Of a DNA stretch of 64,000 nucleotides, positions 62,657 through 64,000 are shown piece by piece. Source of the DNA: Devosia sp. (lineage in GTDB: Bacteria; Pseudomonadota; Alphaproteobacteria; Rhizobiales; Devosiaceae); contig NZ_JAGIAW010000014.1 of assembly GCF_017744655.1 (NCBI RefSeq), forward strand, positions 62,001 to 126,000. The letters run 5' to 3'. The notes under the pieces are model-generated. The model searched no databases, was not told the DNA's origin, and saw only the letters and a program-made list of their open reading frames with translations. Made by a program: the position numbers and the translations under genes. The first letter of the stretch is position 1; the number at the start of each line of letters is the position of its first letter.

Positions 62657-63949
62657 GTGAACAAACTTGTTGCAGGTGGCCTGGCGGCCATCGCTTTGAG
62701 CCTGCTCGCCGGTACGGCCAATGCGGAATCTCTCCGCGTTGCTTTGCACGGTCAGGCCGGCATCGACGCCTTCACCCCCACTGCCGAGCGCATCGAGAAA
62801 AATCTCGGGATCGACGTCGAAATCGTCGAATATCCTGCGCCCGACAAAGACTATATGACCAAGCTCCTCACCGAGCTGGCTGCGGGCAATGGTCCGGACC
62901 TGTTCTCGATCCCGAGCGCTGCCGACGTCGCCGACATGGTGGCCGCCGGCTATCTTGCTCCGGTCGGCGCGGAACTCGCCGCCTGGCCCGAATATGCCGA
63001 CTTCGTCGATGTCGCCAAGCAGCTCGCCGTGAGCCCGGATGGCGAGACTTATGTGGCCCCCTACATCCTGGGCATTCAGCAGATCTACTTCCGTCGCGAC
63101 GTGCTCGAAAAGGCCGGCATTTCGACCGAACAGCCCAAGGACTGGGCTGATCTCCTCGCACGCGCCAAGGAAATCAAGGAAAAGACCGGCTCGTTCGGCC
63201 TGTTGTTCCCCGCCGGCGTGAGCTGGGGCGGCGGCGCCTTCGACGAAGGCTTCTCGCACCTCATTATCGGCTCCTCGACCCCGCAGCTCGTGACCGACGA
63301 CGGCAAATTCGACCTGACGAGCCAGGGCGTGCGCGATGTGTTCCAGTTCTACAAGGACCTCATCGACGCCGACCTGATGCCGGTCGACCCGCTGCTCGGG
63401 CCTGAGCCGTGGGTGATCCCGAAGTATGAAATGTTCCCCAGTGGCGAGCTGGCGGCGACCACTTGCGGCTCCTGGTGCTACATTTTCGACTGGGGCCGCG
63501 AGAGCCGCAACCCGATCCCGGATGTGACCAATGTCGTGGGCACCTGGGCTGACCCCGGCCAGAACGGTGGCGAATTCGTGCTCGCCAACCTTGGTGCTCC
63601 ATGGGCCGTCAACGCCAAGGCCGCCAATCTCGAACTCGCCAAGAAGGCGCTGCTCGAAGCCGGTTCGGTTGAAAACCAGATCGAAACCGCAGCCCGCATC
63701 GGCAATATCCCGGCCAGCAATGCCGTGCAGAGGGACCCGCGCTTCCAGGCTCTGACCGAGCTGGTGCCGATCCAGGCTGCTGCCAACCACGGTACCTATC
63801 TCAAGCAGGCAACCGGCATGTCCGTCGTGTCGGAAGGCGTGGCACGCGCCACCGAAGCCCTCTTGCGCAAGGAAACCGATGCGGCCGGCGCCCAGCAGAT
63901 CCTCGTCGATCACGTTCGCCAGACGCTCGGCGACGAAGCGGTGAAATAG
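62657..63949 (+). CDS. ABC transporter sugar-binding protein, family 1
   Basis: A 430-residue periplasmic protein. The start is GTG 62657, set by AGGGAGGAAA upstream, and yields a signal peptide ending GTANAES near residue 24. Family-1 features are ELAAGNGPDLFSIPSAADVA, YILGIQQIYFRRDVLEKAGI and GELAATTCGSWCYIFDWGRE. Permease and ATPase genes should follow outside the window. With the Gfo/Idh/MocA and LacI genes it makes a sugar-use cluster. Confidence 0.92.
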   Translation: MNKLVAGGLAAIALSLLAGTANAESLRVALHGQAGIDAFTPTAERIEKNLGIDVEIVEYPAPDKDYMTKLLTELAAGNGPDLFSIPSAADVADMVAAGYLAPVGAELAAWPEYADFVDVAKQLAVSPDGETYVAPYILGIQQIYFRRDVLEKAGISTEQPKDWADLLARAKEIKEKTGSFGLLFPAGVSWGGGAFDEGFSHLIIGSSTPQLVTDDGKFDLTSQGVRDVFQFYKDLIDADLMPVDPLLGPEPWVIPKYEMFPSGELAATTCGSWCYIFDWGRESRNPIPDVTNVVGTWADPGQNGGEFVLANLGAPWAVNAKAANLELAKKALLEAGSVENQIETAARIGNIPASNAVQRDPRFQALTELVPIQAAANHGTYLKQATGMSVVSEGVARATEALLRKETDAAGAQQILVDHVRQTLGDEAVK

Positions 63950-64000
63950 GCGTCGTCGGATTCCTCCTCCGATGCCCCGGACGCGGCCTCCCAGGGTCGC

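Overview
The window reads as a GC-rich chromosome segment from a free-living alphaproteobacterium, most likely a Devosia-like member of the Hyphomicrobiales. The basis is gene content: UgpB closely resembling known homologues, FitAB, NasST, a two-gene MetH, a uronate pathway through Udh, many ABC importers, and palindromic repeats typical of the group. The taxon is an inference; no rRNA gene is present. Coding density is high. No tRNA, CRISPR array, phage or transposase gene was seen.

Layout. 1-1156: a cut-off TetR regulator and a Nudix hydrolase. 1228-9750: phosphorus module with a Na/Pi cotransporter divergent from ugpBAEC-ugpQ, a GlpR-like DeoR regulator and a HAD phosphatase. 9747-10477: a FitAB toxin-antitoxin pair with its operator. 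10583-17333: a probable riboflavin uptake and breakdown locus (RibY-like binding protein, ATPase, permease, FMNH2-dependent monooxygenase resembling riboflavin lyase, PadR-type regulator, flavin reductase, stand-alone riboflavin kinase, ribokinase). 17415-24667: nitrite assimilation (nasT, nasS, nirB, nirD, nirC-like, cysG) with a sigma-54 promoter and an ANTAR-type antitermination leader. 24748-27421: histidine kinase, FixJ-type regulator and a secreted GlcG/HbpS protein. 27548-28972: an MFS exporter. 28969-39730: hexuronate catabolism (peptide/oligosaccharide-type ABC importer ending in uronate dehydrogenase, KdgD, a mannonate dehydratase-like protein, GntR regulator, SMP-30 lactonase). 39803-49944: B12 module (PduO-type adenosyltransferase, split methionine synthase, BtuB under a cobalamin riboswitch, BtuFDC-like importer). 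50058-60421: a second peptide-type ABC importer with a LacI regulator, a HAD fusion protein and a GpdQ-like phosphodiesterase. 60435-63949: another LacI regulator, a Gfo/Idh/MocA oxidoreductase and a sugar-binding protein whose transporter continues past the window.

The most interesting unit is 10583-17333. All four enzyme types reported for riboflavin catabolism in Microbacterium maritypicum (riboflavin kinase, flavin reductase, ribokinase, riboflavin lyase/hydrolase) lie beside a plausible riboflavin ABC importer. An identical 13-base word precedes both transcription units and suggests one regulon under the PadR-like protein. Several other regulatory circuits are legible from sequence: the nir leader, the FitAB operator, GlpR-like palindromes, and a LacI operator shared by two divergent units.
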